Shown: piece by piece, positions 1 through 7,551 of the stretch | How the letters are laid out: every line of letters starts with the position of its first letter | Position numbering within the stretch: position 1 is the stretch's first letter | DNA from: Gammaproteobacteria bacterium | GTDB taxonomy: Bacteria; Pseudomonadota; Gammaproteobacteria; JAADGQ01 | Assembly (NCBI GenBank): GCA_021648145.1 | Contig: JAKITI010000007.1 | Location: 82,386 to 146,385 of the forward strand | Direction of reading: 5' to 3' | DNA: 64,000 bases | Notes under the pieces: generated by a model | Database searches by the model: none | What the model was told of the DNA's origin: nothing | The model's input: the letters and a program-made list of their open reading frames with translations, nothing else | Translations under genes and position numbers: made by a program

Positions 1-344
1 AAGTTTTTAAGTAATTTTAAAACTTCTGATTTGGATTGGCCTTCAGATTTGAGGCCAAATGAATCTGCTACAGCACACAATAAATCATCCGCAGCAAGGT
101 GTGTGCTGGGTAGGTGGGCGACAACAACCGTTGTGTTGTTGGCAAGTTCTTTAAGTAAAACGCGTGCGAGTGTTGTTTTGCCTGTACCTGGTGCGCCTGT
201 AATAACAACAAACCCCGTGCTTTGGCTAATGCCATAGCGTAGATGCGCCATCGCCAATTCATGACCTCGGCGTGTAAATATAAAGTCAGGATCAGGGTTT
301 GAACCAAATGGTTTTGTGCTTAAGCGATAGAATGATTCGTACAT
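1..344 (-). CDS. ExeA/XrtA-type AAA ATPase, N-terminal part (runs off window)
   Basis: The first 114 codons are present and the gene continues past the left edge. The protein opens MYESFYRLSTKPF, followed by an NPDPDF block and RRGHELAMAHLRYGI. This is the typical N-terminus of GspA/ExeA-like AAA ATPases, including those in exosortase (XrtA/PEP-CTERM) exopolysaccharide loci. A Walker A motif (GAPGTGKTT) lies near residues 50-58. The start has a good ribosome site (GGAAGG on the minus strand). ExeA proteins couple ATP hydrolysis to secretion assembly, and the XrtA relatives sit with Wzz and BY-kinase genes. The Wzz/BY-kinase pair here is about 60 kb away, so the link is only suggestive. Confidence 0.8.
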   Translation of the reverse strand, partial: MYESFYRLSTKPFGSNPDPDFIFTRRGHELAMAHLRYGISQSTGFVVITGAPGTGKTTLARVLLKELANNTTVVVAHLPSTHLAADDLLCAVADSFGLKSEGQSKSEVLKLLKN

Positions 345-557
345 ACTGTGCCTTCCGTATCCCAAAACAGAGAAATAGATGCTATTAGAAGCTGATCTGA
401 AAGATCGTTAATATTAAGCTGGATCATATAGTGTATATCTTCATAGTAAGCCTTTATACTGGCGATTGCACATACTATTGTGCCGTTTTGTGAGCTAATA
501 CCGAAAATTTATCTGGTTGAATTATAATTCATTTTTTTATATTAATTTTTTAAGAAT

Positions 558-1037
558 ATGGCAAAAAAAAATTCTAAAAACAAAATCAGCGATAATACGA
601 TTGTGTTAAATAAAAAAGCACGTCATGATTATTTTATTGAAGATCAATATGAGGCCGGTCTTGTTCTGGAAGGGTGGGAAGTTAAAAGTCTTCGTTCGAA
701 AAAGGTGCAGATAAAAGAGAGTTATGTGATGTTGAAAAATCATGAAGCATGGCTGCTTGGAGCGCATATCACTCCGTTACCAACAGCATCCACGCATATC
801 CATCCTGCCCCAGTACGAGCGCGAAAATTACTATTTAACGGAAAAGAGCTGGGGAAACTTGCTGGCTTGGTTGAGCGTAAAGGGTATACGCTAGTCGCTT
901 TGGCAATGTATTGGAAACAGGGGAGAGCCAAGCTGAAAGTGGGTTTGGCCAAAGGAAAAAAAGATTATGATAAACGTGCTGTCGAACGGGATAATGATTG
1001 GAAGCGGCAAAAAGCACGTCTACTTAAAGGTGGGTAA
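558..1037 (+). CDS. smpB: SsrA-binding protein SmpB
   Basis: This 159-residue protein has the full SmpB layout: an oligonucleotide-binding barrel beginning around [17 protein letters not shown] (residues 20-36), the WEVKSLR segment, and a basic C-terminal tail ([21 protein letters not shown]) that mimics a codon-anticodon in the ribosomal A site. It binds tmRNA and rescues stalled ribosomes in trans-translation. Length is standard. It is followed 9 bp later by ratA, an arrangement common in gammaproteobacteria. No tmRNA gene was recognised nearby. Confidence 0.97.
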   Translation: MAKKNSKNKISDNTIVLNKKARHDYFIEDQYEAGLVLEGWEVKSLRSKKVQIKESYVMLKNHEAWLLGAHITPLPTASTHIHPAPVRARKLLFNGKELGKLAGLVERKGYTLVALAMYWKQGRAKLKVGLAKGKKDYDKRAVERDNDWKRQKARLLKGG

Positions 1038-1046
1038 GGAGGGGGA

Positions 1047-1487
1047 ATGACAACAATTAAGAAAAGCGCATTAGTCTCTTACTCTGCTGCTCAAATGTTT
1101 GAATTGGTGGATGATGTTGAAGCTTATTCTGAATTTCTTCCTTGGTGTTCAAAGTCGACAGTATTGAGCCGAAATAATGATGAGGTTCGAGCTTCATTGG
1201 AACTTTCCAAAGGAGGGTTGAAAAAAACATTTACAACATGCAACCGAATCCAAAAAAATAAGATGATTGAAATTCGTTTGGAAGAAGGGCCATTTCACCA
1301 TTTAGAAGGTTTTTGGCGGTTTGAAGCATTAGAAGGAGCCGCGTGTAAAGTCTCTTATGACATGGAGTTTGAACTTTCGGGAAAACTATTGAGTTTGACC
1401 ATGGGGCCTGTATTCAGTCAAGTGGCAGAAAGCTTGGTGGACTCTTTTTGCCAAAGAGCGAAAGATATTTATGATGAGTGTCAATAA
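1047..1487 (+). CDS. ratA: RatA/Coq10-like START-domain protein
   Basis: This 146-residue protein has one polyketide cyclase/START (Coq10-like) domain filling its length. The family signature is visible at the N-terminus (residues 10-35: SYSAAQMFELVDDVEAYSEF, then LPWC). In Escherichia coli the homologue RatA was described as binding 50S subunits and blocking 70S association; elsewhere the family is linked to coenzyme Q binding. Its start follows smpB with a GGAGGGGG-type ribosome site, and its last codons overlap rnfH by 17 bp. The smpB-ratA-rnfH order supports the assignment. The biochemical role is not decided by sequence. Confidence 0.9.
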   Translation: MTTIKKSALVSYSAAQMFELVDDVEAYSEFLPWCSKSTVLSRNNDEVRASLELSKGGLKKTFTTCNRIQKNKMIEIRLEEGPFHHLEGFWRFEALEGAACKVSYDMEFELSGKLLSLTMGPVFSQVAESLVDSFCQRAKDIYDECQ

Positions 1488-1758
1488 AGTGATCGTCGAA
1501 ATTGCTTACGCTCGTTCTGACGAGCAGGTTATTATTCCTTTGAACGTCACTCCTGGTGTCATCGTTGAGGCTGCAATTTTGGAGTCAGGGATTCTGAAGC
1601 GCTTTCCTGAAATTGATCTGTTGAATTGTAAAGTGGGTATTTTTGGTAAACTTAGTAAACTAGATAAGGTATTGAATGATGGGGATCGGGTCGAAATTTA
1701 CCGCCCCCTTATTGCTGACCCTAAAGCGGCTCGTAAAAAGAAAGCGAATAGCTCTTAA
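1471..1758 (+). CDS. rnfH: RnfH/RatB family ubiquitin-like protein
   Basis: This 95-residue beta-grasp protein belongs to the RnfH (UPF0125) family. Family marks are the N-terminal VEIAYA strand, the central GIFGKL block and the C-terminal DGDRVEIYRPL, followed by the lysine-rich tail DPKAARKKKA. It overlaps the end of ratA, as in the RatA-RatB pair of E. coli, so the two are probably translationally coupled. The second methionine (1474) could equally be the start. Function is poorly known; the fold resembles ThiS/MoaD-type small proteins. Confidence 0.9.
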   Translation: MMSVNKVIVEIAYARSDEQVIIPLNVTPGVIVEAAILESGILKRFPEIDLLNCKVGIFGKLSKLDKVLNDGDRVEIYRPLIADPKAARKKKANSS

Positions 1759-1760
1759 AA

Positions 1761-2069
1761 TTATTTGTTATTTATAATCTGGGAAAGGGTGTCGTCTTTA
1801 AATAAAAGTGAAAGGTGTTTTATTTCTGACTTTGAACCATCACCAAGTTGCAAGCTATAGATATAGTTCCAGCTATTGTTGCTAAACGCGCTTGTAACAA
1901 GAGGCTCTCCAAGGATAAATTTTATCTGCTTTTTATCCATGCCGAGTGTGAGCTTTTTGACGAGTTCGGCATCAATAATATTACCTTGCTGGATATCCAC
2001 TTTATGTATTGAACATCCTGAGATAAGCAAAATTGAAGAAATTAATATGGCTGTAAATGTTTTTTTCAT
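1761..2069 (-). CDS. bamE: Outer membrane assembly lipoprotein BamE (SmpA)
   Basis: This 102-residue protein begins with a lipoprotein signal peptide and lipobox LISGC, with the lipidated cysteine at residue 19. The SmpA/OmlA domain follows: KLTLGMDKKQIKFILGEP (approximately residues 40-57) and a WNYIYSL strand. BamE is an accessory lipoprotein of the BAM complex, which inserts beta-barrel proteins into the outer membrane. It is convergent with rnfH (2-bp gap) and divergent from fur, a conserved gammaproteobacterial arrangement. Confidence 0.93.
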   Translation of the reverse strand: MKKTFTAILISSILLISGCSIHKVDIQQGNIIDAELVKKLTLGMDKKQIKFILGEPLVTSAFSNNSWNYIYSLQLGDGSKSEIKHLSLLFKDDTLSQIINNK

Positions 2070-2207
2070 ATTTATATCTTTATAGATAATATTTTCGGTG
2101 TATTCTAAATTTTGTAATAGTATACAAAATTCAGAACTTCAAAGTTAATAATATTTCTATTGATTGAGAATTGGATTAAATTTTTCGTAAGCTGAGATGA
2201 TTGTTGA

Positions 2208-2627
2208 ATGGCTGATAATGTAGAACTAAAAAAAGCGGGTCTTAAGGTGACGCTACCAAGAGTAAAAATACTTGAAATATTGGAGCGTAATTCTACAAGC
2301 CATATGAGTGCTGAAAGCATTTATAGGGAGTTAATGAGCGAACAGGAAGAGATTGGTTTGGCAACAATCTACCGAGTGTTGTCTCAGTTTGAAAGTGCGG
2401 GTCTGGTTATTAGGCACCACTTTGAAGGTGGAATTTCAGTTTATGAACTGGATGATGGGAAGCACCATGATCATATTGTTTGTGTGAAGTGTGGAAAAAT
2501 AGATGAGTTTTTTGATGATGTAATTGAGCAACGACAACGCGAAATTGCTAAAAAATCAGGCTATATTGTGACTGATCACTGTTTAAATATTTATGGAATA
2601 TGCCAAGAATGTAACAAAACAACTTAA
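2208..2627 (+). CDS. fur: Ferric uptake regulator Fur
   Basis: This 139-residue protein has the Fur winged-helix DNA-binding domain (residues 10-80, with LATIYRVLSQFE as recognition region) and the metal-binding HHDH segment (residues 86-89). It carries two CxxC pairs (C92/C95 and C132/C135) that bind structural zinc. Fur represses iron uptake genes when loaded with Fe(II). It is divergently transcribed from bamE across 138 bp of AT-rich DNA that should hold both promoters. I could not pick out a convincing Fur box there by eye. Confidence 0.96.
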   Translation: MADNVELKKAGLKVTLPRVKILEILERNSTSHMSAESIYRELMSEQEEIGLATIYRVLSQFESAGLVIRHHFEGGISVYELDDGKHHDHIVCVKCGKIDEFFDDVIEQRQREIAKKSGYIVTDHCLNIYGICQECNKTT

Positions 2628-2734
2628 AAATATTAATATATTTAATGTGTTGGGTCGATAATTAAAGCAGGATGCGACTTTACGAAAGTGAAAGGGTGCT
2701 TTTGTTATGAAAATTATGGAAAATATAGTAGTCG

Positions 2735-3466
2735 ATGGATAGTGTATTGTTGATTCAAAAAGAGACATCCGGTCGAGCATTGGGGAGCAATGCCTTAATC
2801 GAACCGGCCTTCCTTTCAAACTTGAGCATCATTGAGGGTGACCGAGCGTTAGGTGAGCGGGTTTCAAACCATCTGGCGCGCAAAATTGTTCGACGGATTG
2901 CTGATCTGGAGAGCCATACTCAGCGAATTATTATTTATTCAAAATTTCAAAATCCAGACGCGGTCTATGGAGCGTTGTTAGACCTATTTATCGCACTTGG
3001 GGATAAGGGGTTTTTGATACGGCAAAGAATGTTGAATATGGTTGCCGAAGTTATTGGCTGTGCTCGTTATTCACAACTTCTTGGCGTATTGGATCGGGGA
3101 ATAACGACTGATGAGTTATTGCCATGCACGCCTTATTCTATGTTAAGTGGTAGTTTTGTAGGAGCCAGTCGGCTTGTATATAAGTGCTCAATGGATGACA
3201 TGGATATCAGGTCACCTCTGGAGGAAGCACGGGATCTTGTTGATTCAGGGATGATTGATGAAGGGAGGAAGCTTCTAGAGTCAAGTTTGTTGCTGGATCG
3301 TGGTAATGAAGCTCTTAATATAGAGTTGTTGGAAATTTACCGACATACAGAAGATGCAAATGCATTTAACAGAATGTTCGTTAAATTAGGCCGAAAACCA
3401 TTGGCGGCGGTTGAAGAGTGGAATCGCTTGAACGAACTTTTTGAAAAAAGTGAGGTGTCAACTTGA
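2735..3466 (+). CDS. FimV-C/TPR-like protein, first gene of GTPase/roadblock module
   Basis: I do not recognise the N-terminal two thirds of this 243-residue soluble protein. The C-terminal part (residues 160-235) contains EEARDLVDSGMIDEGRKLLE followed by a second helical pair ending ELLEIYRHTEDANAFNRMF. This resembles TPR units and the C-terminal FimV domain, which acts as a polar hub for type IV pili. There is no transmembrane or signal segment. The gene overlaps the next by 4 bp (GTGTCAACTTGA region) and so starts a probable operon with a Ras-like GTPase and roadblock proteins. A scaffold role in polarity or pilus control is inference from context. Confidence 0.7.
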   Translation: MDSVLLIQKETSGRALGSNALIEPAFLSNLSIIEGDRALGERVSNHLARKIVRRIADLESHTQRIIIYSKFQNPDAVYGALLDLFIALGDKGFLIRQRMLNMVAEVIGCARYSQLLGVLDRGITTDELLPCTPYSMLSGSFVGASRLVYKCSMDDMDIRSPLEEARDLVDSGMIDEGRKLLESSLLLDRGNEALNIELLEIYRHTEDANAFNRMFVKLGRKPLAAVEEWNRLNELFEKSEVST

Positions 3467-4593
3467 CTTCACCGACTAAAATGGTTGCATTTGGCGTTGA
3501 TCAGCGCTCACGTGAAATGCTTCGAATGGTTTTTGCCGGCCCTGGAAATGGTATGTATGAGTTGGCCGAAGAATCTGTTGCAACGGCTGCCATTATTAAT
3601 ATGGATAGTTTGGGGGCTGAAGAGTTATTGATCAAGTATCGAAAACGTCACCCATCACTGCCTACGATTTTGATTGCAATAAAACGCCCTGAACTAGAGC
3701 AACAAGGTGACTCCGAGTTTATTTTTGTACAAAAGCCAATGCGTGTTGATCGGCTGATTAAAGCACTTGCCTGTTTGCCGGTTAGTGAGCCTAAGTCTCC
3801 TCAGCCTCCACCCGCTACTTTATCGTCAGTAAAAGTCAAACAAGCAACAAGAGAAACACAGCGTTTAAAAAGAACGCGTAATGCAACTAAAATGCTGGAA
3901 TCAATGGAAAGAAGCAGCACAACTCAAGAAATTGATTCTTACGAAGAAAATAGAGAAGAGTCGATATATTTTGATGCTTCGGATCTACTGTTAGGGTATT
4001 TACTTCAAGCACGCAATCAAGCATTTTCCAGTAATCAGCCTGTTAGAATTGAAGACCAGCTGGTGGGTGGAGTTAAGCCTATTACTTTATTGCCAAAAAG
4101 TGCCGAAGTTGTAACCAGTATGACGGATGATGAACTGAAGTCCTTGTGCTTTGTTAAGCTGGATAACGCGGTCAATATTCGGCCTTTTACGACAGAGCAA
4201 TCAGACGCTATAGACCCAAGTGCTGAAAAACAGTCGCTGGAATCTTTTATCTGGAAAGTTGCGATATGGACATCAAATGGCCGTGTGCCGGAAGGTACTC
4301 AGGTCGCAGCACACACATCATTAAAACAATGGCCTAATTTTACACGCCTCATGATGACACCTAATGCATTACGTATTTCCGCATTGTGGAATGATAGGCC
4401 GTACTCGCCTTTATTGGTTGCTAAAGTGCTTAAAGTCCCGGTTCAGCATGTTTTTTCTTTTTATACAGCCGCTCATTCGATTGGTTTGATCAACACTGCG
4501 GTACAGAAGAGTTCGACCTCAGTGGATGTTAAAAAACATAAACATCGCAGTTTATTTAAGCGGATTTTAAGTCACATTAAAAGGTCGGGTTAA
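3463..4593 (+). CDS. Degenerate receiver-domain protein of GTPase/roadblock module
   Basis: This 376-residue protein starts at a TTG codon overlapping the previous stop. Residues 5-105 look like a response-regulator receiver fold: a VAFGVDQRSREMLR opening, IINMDSLGAEELL in place of the phospho-acceptor loop, and FVQKPMRVDRLIKAL as the terminal lysine-proline and helix. The usual paired acidic residues near the N-terminus are missing. A basic, low-complexity linker follows (residues 110-160). The C-terminal part (approximately 260-345) ends in a helix-turn-helix-like segment (PYSPLLVAKVLKVPVQHVFSF, then HSIGLI). It may be a phosphorylation-independent adaptor or DNA-binding partner. Function unknown. 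Confidence 0.65.
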   Translation: MTSPTKMVAFGVDQRSREMLRMVFAGPGNGMYELAEESVATAAIINMDSLGAEELLIKYRKRHPSLPTILIAIKRPELEQQGDSEFIFVQKPMRVDRLIKALACLPVSEPKSPQPPPATLSSVKVKQATRETQRLKRTRNATKMLESMERSSTTQEIDSYEENREESIYFDASDLLLGYLLQARNQAFSSNQPVRIEDQLVGGVKPITLLPKSAEVVTSMTDDELKSLCFVKLDNAVNIRPFTTEQSDAIDPSAEKQSLESFIWKVAIWTSNGRVPEGTQVAAHTSLKQWPNFTRLMMTPNALRISALWNDRPYSPLLVAKVLKVPVQHVFSFYTAAHSIGLINTAVQKSSTSVDVKKHKHRSLFKRILSHIKRSG

Positions 4594-4656
4594 TAACTCG
4601 AATATGGGGCGTAATATCATTGAAAGTGATGGTAAATAAAAAAGTTTGGGTATCAG

Positions 4657-5193
4657 ATGAGCAACTATAAAATAATATTCACAGGCCCAGTCGGTGCGGG
4701 TAAAAGTACTGCAATCGCAGCTTTGAGTGATGTTCCTCCTGTGACGACAGATGAACAGGCCAGTGATATGACAAAAGAGCTGAAACCAACCACCACAGTC
4801 GCGATGGATTATGGTGTGATGAAGCTTGGTGGAGATGAGTGTATTCATCTCTATGGTACGCCCGGCCAGGAAAGATTCAATTTTATGTGGGATATTCTTA
4901 GCGAAGGAGGGTTGGGATTGGTGTTATTGCTTAATAATGCACGTAATGACCCTTTTTTGGATTTGCACTTTTTCATGAACTCATTCAAAGGCTTTATTGA
5001 GCAGACAAAGGTTGTCATTGGTGTGACCCAGGTGGATTTGGCATCACATCCGCGAATTGATGATTATCATACTGAGTTGCAGAAAATGAATTTAAATGTT
5101 CCGGTATTTTCTGTTGATGCGCGTCAACGTGATGACGTTTCAATTATGGTGCAGGCACTGCTTTATTCACTAGATCCTGGGCTGGGGGGGTAA
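4657..5193 (+). CDS. Small Ras-like (MglA/COG2229-type) GTPase
   Basis: This 178-residue single-domain GTPase has its G1/P-loop at GPVGAGKST (residues 10-18). Switch I is a threonine-rich segment (KPTTTVAMD, residues 43-51). G3 is YGTPGQERF (residues 66-74), which lacks the usual aspartate but keeps the catalytic-type glutamine, and G4 is TQVD (residues 124-127). This fits bacterial small GTPases of the MglA/Srprb-like (COG2229) group. Such proteins switch between GTP and GDP forms and are paired with roadblock proteins, here encoded just downstream. The stop codon overlaps the next start (TAATG). In Myxococcus, MglA sets cell polarity; whether that applies here is inference. Confidence 0.85.
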   Translation: MSNYKIIFTGPVGAGKSTAIAALSDVPPVTTDEQASDMTKELKPTTTVAMDYGVMKLGGDECIHLYGTPGQERFNFMWDILSEGGLGLVLLLNNARNDPFLDLHFFMNSFKGFIEQTKVVIGVTQVDLASHPRIDDYHTELQKMNLNVPVFSVDARQRDDVSIMVQALLYSLDPGLGG

Positions 5194-5828
5194 TGTCAAA
5201 CTATCAAATCGCCGAAAACCGATATGTTACGCCAACTCCGGCAGGCGCATACTATGCAGTGTCCAGTCAATCAGAGGATATTGCGCGTAAGTTATTACTT
5301 CACTTGTTAGCTCAAAGTAGTACTCAGCTGTTTGATTTGGATGAGCTGCATTCGTGGGGCTTTAATGATGAGCATAGCGATGATGTTTTAGATCTTATAC
5401 ACCGAATGCAAAATCTGGGTTGGATACAAGGGAGTATAGCATCAAAGAAAGCTCCATTAGGCACGATTGAAGAAGAGCTTCCTCATTTGCTGGAAGCCCT
5501 CACGATTAATGGAAAAGCACTACTTGCAGATGGTGATGGTTTTTATCTTGCAACACATGGTTTTCCCCATGAAGCTGCCGAGGAAATTTCAGCACTGAGT
5601 GCTGATTTATCAAAACTGCACGATCGTCACGAAGGGTTGTTGAAAAACAACTTGAGTATTACAGTATCTGCATGGGGTGTGATTGATGCTGCAGGTAATA
5701 GCCAATTAGGGTTTTGGCCTATTTATATTGGCTCAAGCCACTTTGTGCTGGTTTTGTCGGGTTTGCCTAACTTAAATCAGTCTGCTTTCGTTGATTTGGT
5801 TTGGTTGTTAGGAAGGCGTTATTCATAA
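5193..5828 (+). CDS. Putative winged-helix plus roadblock-like protein
   Basis: This 211-residue protein is translationally coupled to the GTPase (TAATG overlap). Residues 25-80 look like a small winged-helix domain (ARKLLLHLLAQS, later LDLIHRMQNLGWIQG). Residues 90-211 resemble a roadblock/LC7 fold: HLLEALTINGKALLADGDGF, then ATHGFPHEAAEEISALSADL and YIGSSHFVLVLSGLPNL. The DGDGFYLATHGF segment is the typical roadblock strand pair. Roadblock proteins act as GTPase-activating or scaffold partners of MglA-type GTPases, so a regulatory role for the adjacent GTPase is likely. The two-domain reading is mine from sequence patterns. Confidence 0.65.
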   Translation: MSNYQIAENRYVTPTPAGAYYAVSSQSEDIARKLLLHLLAQSSTQLFDLDELHSWGFNDEHSDDVLDLIHRMQNLGWIQGSIASKKAPLGTIEEELPHLLEALTINGKALLADGDGFYLATHGFPHEAAEEISALSADLSKLHDRHEGLLKNNLSITVSAWGVIDAAGNSQLGFWPIYIGSSHFVLVLSGLPNLNQSAFVDLVWLLGRRYS

Positions 5829-5883
5829 GTAGCCAAGTAAAATTATTTTACAACACTGAAATGATTCAAGGAGTATAGAAACA

Positions 5884-6246
5884 ATGCGTGAAGAAATGAT
5901 TTCGTCAATTCTCAGCGATTTAAATGGAACTTCAGCCGATATTGAGGCTTCAGCTGTTATTTCTACTGATGGTTTAATGATTGCCGCACTGTTGCCGAGT
6001 GGCATGGATGAAGATCGTGTTGGCGCAATGTCGGCCGCCATGCTCTCTTTAGGTGATCGAACGGCTCAAGAGTTAGCCCGGGGGAGTCTGGAACAAGTTA
6101 TGATAAAGGGTAATCAAGGCTATGTTTTGATGACTCACTCTGGAGAAGATGCTGTTCTATCTGTACTTGCTAAACCGAATGCCAGATTAGGTCTGATTTT
6201 TCTTGACGTAAAAAGAGCCGCCGAGAATATTACTAAATTACTTTAA
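5884..6246 (+). CDS. Roadblock/LC7 domain protein (MglB-like)
   Basis: This 120-residue protein is a single roadblock/LC7 domain: IEASAVISTDGLMIAALLPSG (strand-turn-strand), then GAMSAAMLSLGDRTAQEL (helix), GYVLMTHSGEDAVLSVL, and a final helix. Length and layout match MglB-like GTPase partners. It lies 55 bp after the previous gene with a good ribosome site (AAGGAG), so it may be made in larger amounts than the overlapping genes upstream. It most likely forms a homodimer that binds the upstream GTPase; this is inferred from the family. Confidence 0.88.
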   Translation: MREEMISSILSDLNGTSADIEASAVISTDGLMIAALLPSGMDEDRVGAMSAAMLSLGDRTAQELARGSLEQVMIKGNQGYVLMTHSGEDAVLSVLAKPNARLGLIFLDVKRAAENITKLL

Positions 6247-6309
6247 CAGCTAAAAAGCCTTTCCCTCGCTACGGCTCCTATTCTCGGGCAGGCTCCTAGT
6301 CTATAATAA

Positions 6310-6337
6310 GCTAATCTGATTTATTGATTAGCGGAGT
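6310..6337 (+). promoter_or_regulatory. Small hairpin touching the pdxJ ribosome binding site
   Basis: GCTAATC (6310-6316) and GATTAGC (6326-6332) can form a 7-bp stem with a 9-nt loop. The GGAG ribosome site (6334-6337) lies directly after it, before the GTG start at 6343. A TATAAT-like -10 element is at 6302-6307, without an obvious -35. The hairpin could influence translation initiation of pdxJ; that is speculation from position alone. Confidence 0.3.
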
Positions 6338-6342
6338 TTGGT

Positions 6343-7086
6343 GTGGATGCAGTTCAGCCTATATTGTTAGGTGTTAATATTGATCATGTTGCAACATTGC
6401 GTGAAGCTCGGGGGACACGATACCCAGACCCTGTACAGGCAGCAATAGAGGCCGAGCAAGCGGGTGCAGACGTTATTACTCTACACTTGCGTGAAGATCG
6501 TCGTCATATTCAAGAGCGTGATGTAGAAATATTTAAAGAAATTTTACAAACACGAATGAACCTTGAAATGGCAGTGACGAATGAAATGCTTGCCATTGCT
6601 GAACGTATTCAACCTGAGGACTGCTGCCTTGTTCCTGAAAGTCGTGAAGAGCTTACGACTGAAGGTGGTCTGGACGTATTAGGGCAAACATCACGCATCG
6701 CCGATGCGTGCTGTAAATTACAAGCAGCAGGTGTGCGGGTATCCCTTTTTATTGATGCAGATCTTGATCAAATTGATGCCGCAGCAAATGTGGGCGCACC
6801 GGTGATTGAAATTCATACGGGGCACTTTGCTGATGCAAATAATCCACAAAAACGTCGCCAAGAGCTTGAACGTATCACTAAAGCGGTAGAACATGGAAAA
6901 AAAATGGGCTTGCACGTCAATGCAGGCCACGGTTTGAACTATCATAATGTGACCCAGATTGCAGCGTTATCTGATATTGTTGAATTAAATATTGGTCATG
7001 CAATTATTGCACGTGCTCTGTTTGTTGGGCTTTCTTGTGCGGTTAAAGAGATGAAGCAGCTCATGTATCTGGCGCGGAGTCTGTGA
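6343..7086 (+). CDS. pdxJ: Pyridoxine 5'-phosphate synthase PdxJ
   Basis: This 247-residue protein condenses 3-amino-2-oxopropyl phosphate with deoxyxylulose phosphate to make pyridoxine 5'-phosphate. Recognisable PdxJ segments are [17 protein letters not shown] at the N-terminus, [44 protein letters not shown] and the C-terminal [10 protein letters not shown] and [12 protein letters not shown]. The GTG start has a GGAG site 5 bp upstream. The last codons overlap the GTG start of acpS by 4 bp; the pdxJ-acpS pairing is widespread in proteobacteria. Confidence 0.97.
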   Translation: MDAVQPILLGVNIDHVATLREARGTRYPDPVQAAIEAEQAGADVITLHLREDRRHIQERDVEIFKEILQTRMNLEMAVTNEMLAIAERIQPEDCCLVPESREELTTEGGLDVLGQTSRIADACCKLQAAGVRVSLFIDADLDQIDAAANVGAPVIEIHTGHFADANNPQKRRQELERITKAVEHGKKMGLHVNAGHGLNYHNVTQIAALSDIVELNIGHAIIARALFVGLSCAVKEMKQLMYLARSL

Positions 7087-7466
7087 TTTATGGGGTCGGC
7101 ACCGATATTGTGTATGTTCCTCGTATGGAGAAAATATTCAAGCGTTTTGGCAGGAAATTTTCTCAACGTATATTGACACCGAATGAGCTTTTAAATATGG
7201 AGCAGACGGCACAACCTGCAAGGTTTTTAGCGAAGCGTTTTGCTGCTAAAGAAGCTTCAGCCAAGGCTTTTGGTACAGGTTTTAGGGATGGGCTTTCTTT
7301 ACCTCATATAGGTGTTTCAAATAATAAAAATGGTAAACCATTGCTTGAATTTTTCGGGCAGGCAGAGCAGTTTATGATTAATTATAAAATTAGTAATACA
7401 CAATTAAGTCTTTCTGATGATGGCGATTATGCCATTGCATTTGTAATTTTTTATAGCTCACCTTGA
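7083..7466 (+). CDS. acpS: Holo-[acyl-carrier-protein] synthase AcpS
   Basis: This 127-residue protein transfers the phosphopantetheine arm of CoA to a serine of acyl carrier protein. It shows the AcpS marks: the N-terminal [12 protein letters not shown] with the metal-binding aspartate, the [20 protein letters not shown] block containing the catalytic K-E-A-x-x-K motif, and a C-terminal [15 protein letters not shown] strand. It uses a GTG start within the pdxJ stop, so it should be translationally coupled to it. Confidence 0.96.
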   Translation: MIYGVGTDIVYVPRMEKIFKRFGRKFSQRILTPNELLNMEQTAQPARFLAKRFAAKEASAKAFGTGFRDGLSLPHIGVSNNKNGKPLLEFFGQAEQFMINYKISNTQLSLSDDGDYAIAFVIFYSSP

Positions 7467-7551
7467 CACTTCCCACCTCGACTCTATTACAATCCCATTA
7501 TTTCGTGCTCGTTCTTAAACTACTGTTATACACATAAAAATACTAATCTAT

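Noticed and set aside
2070..2207. A Fur box between bamE and fur
   Set aside because: The region is AT-rich but no convincing 19-bp palindrome was found by eye.
6247..6301. Possible terminator after the roadblock gene
   Set aside because: AGCCT/AGGCT and CCC/GGG pairs can form an irregular stem, but no U-run follows and the stem is weak.
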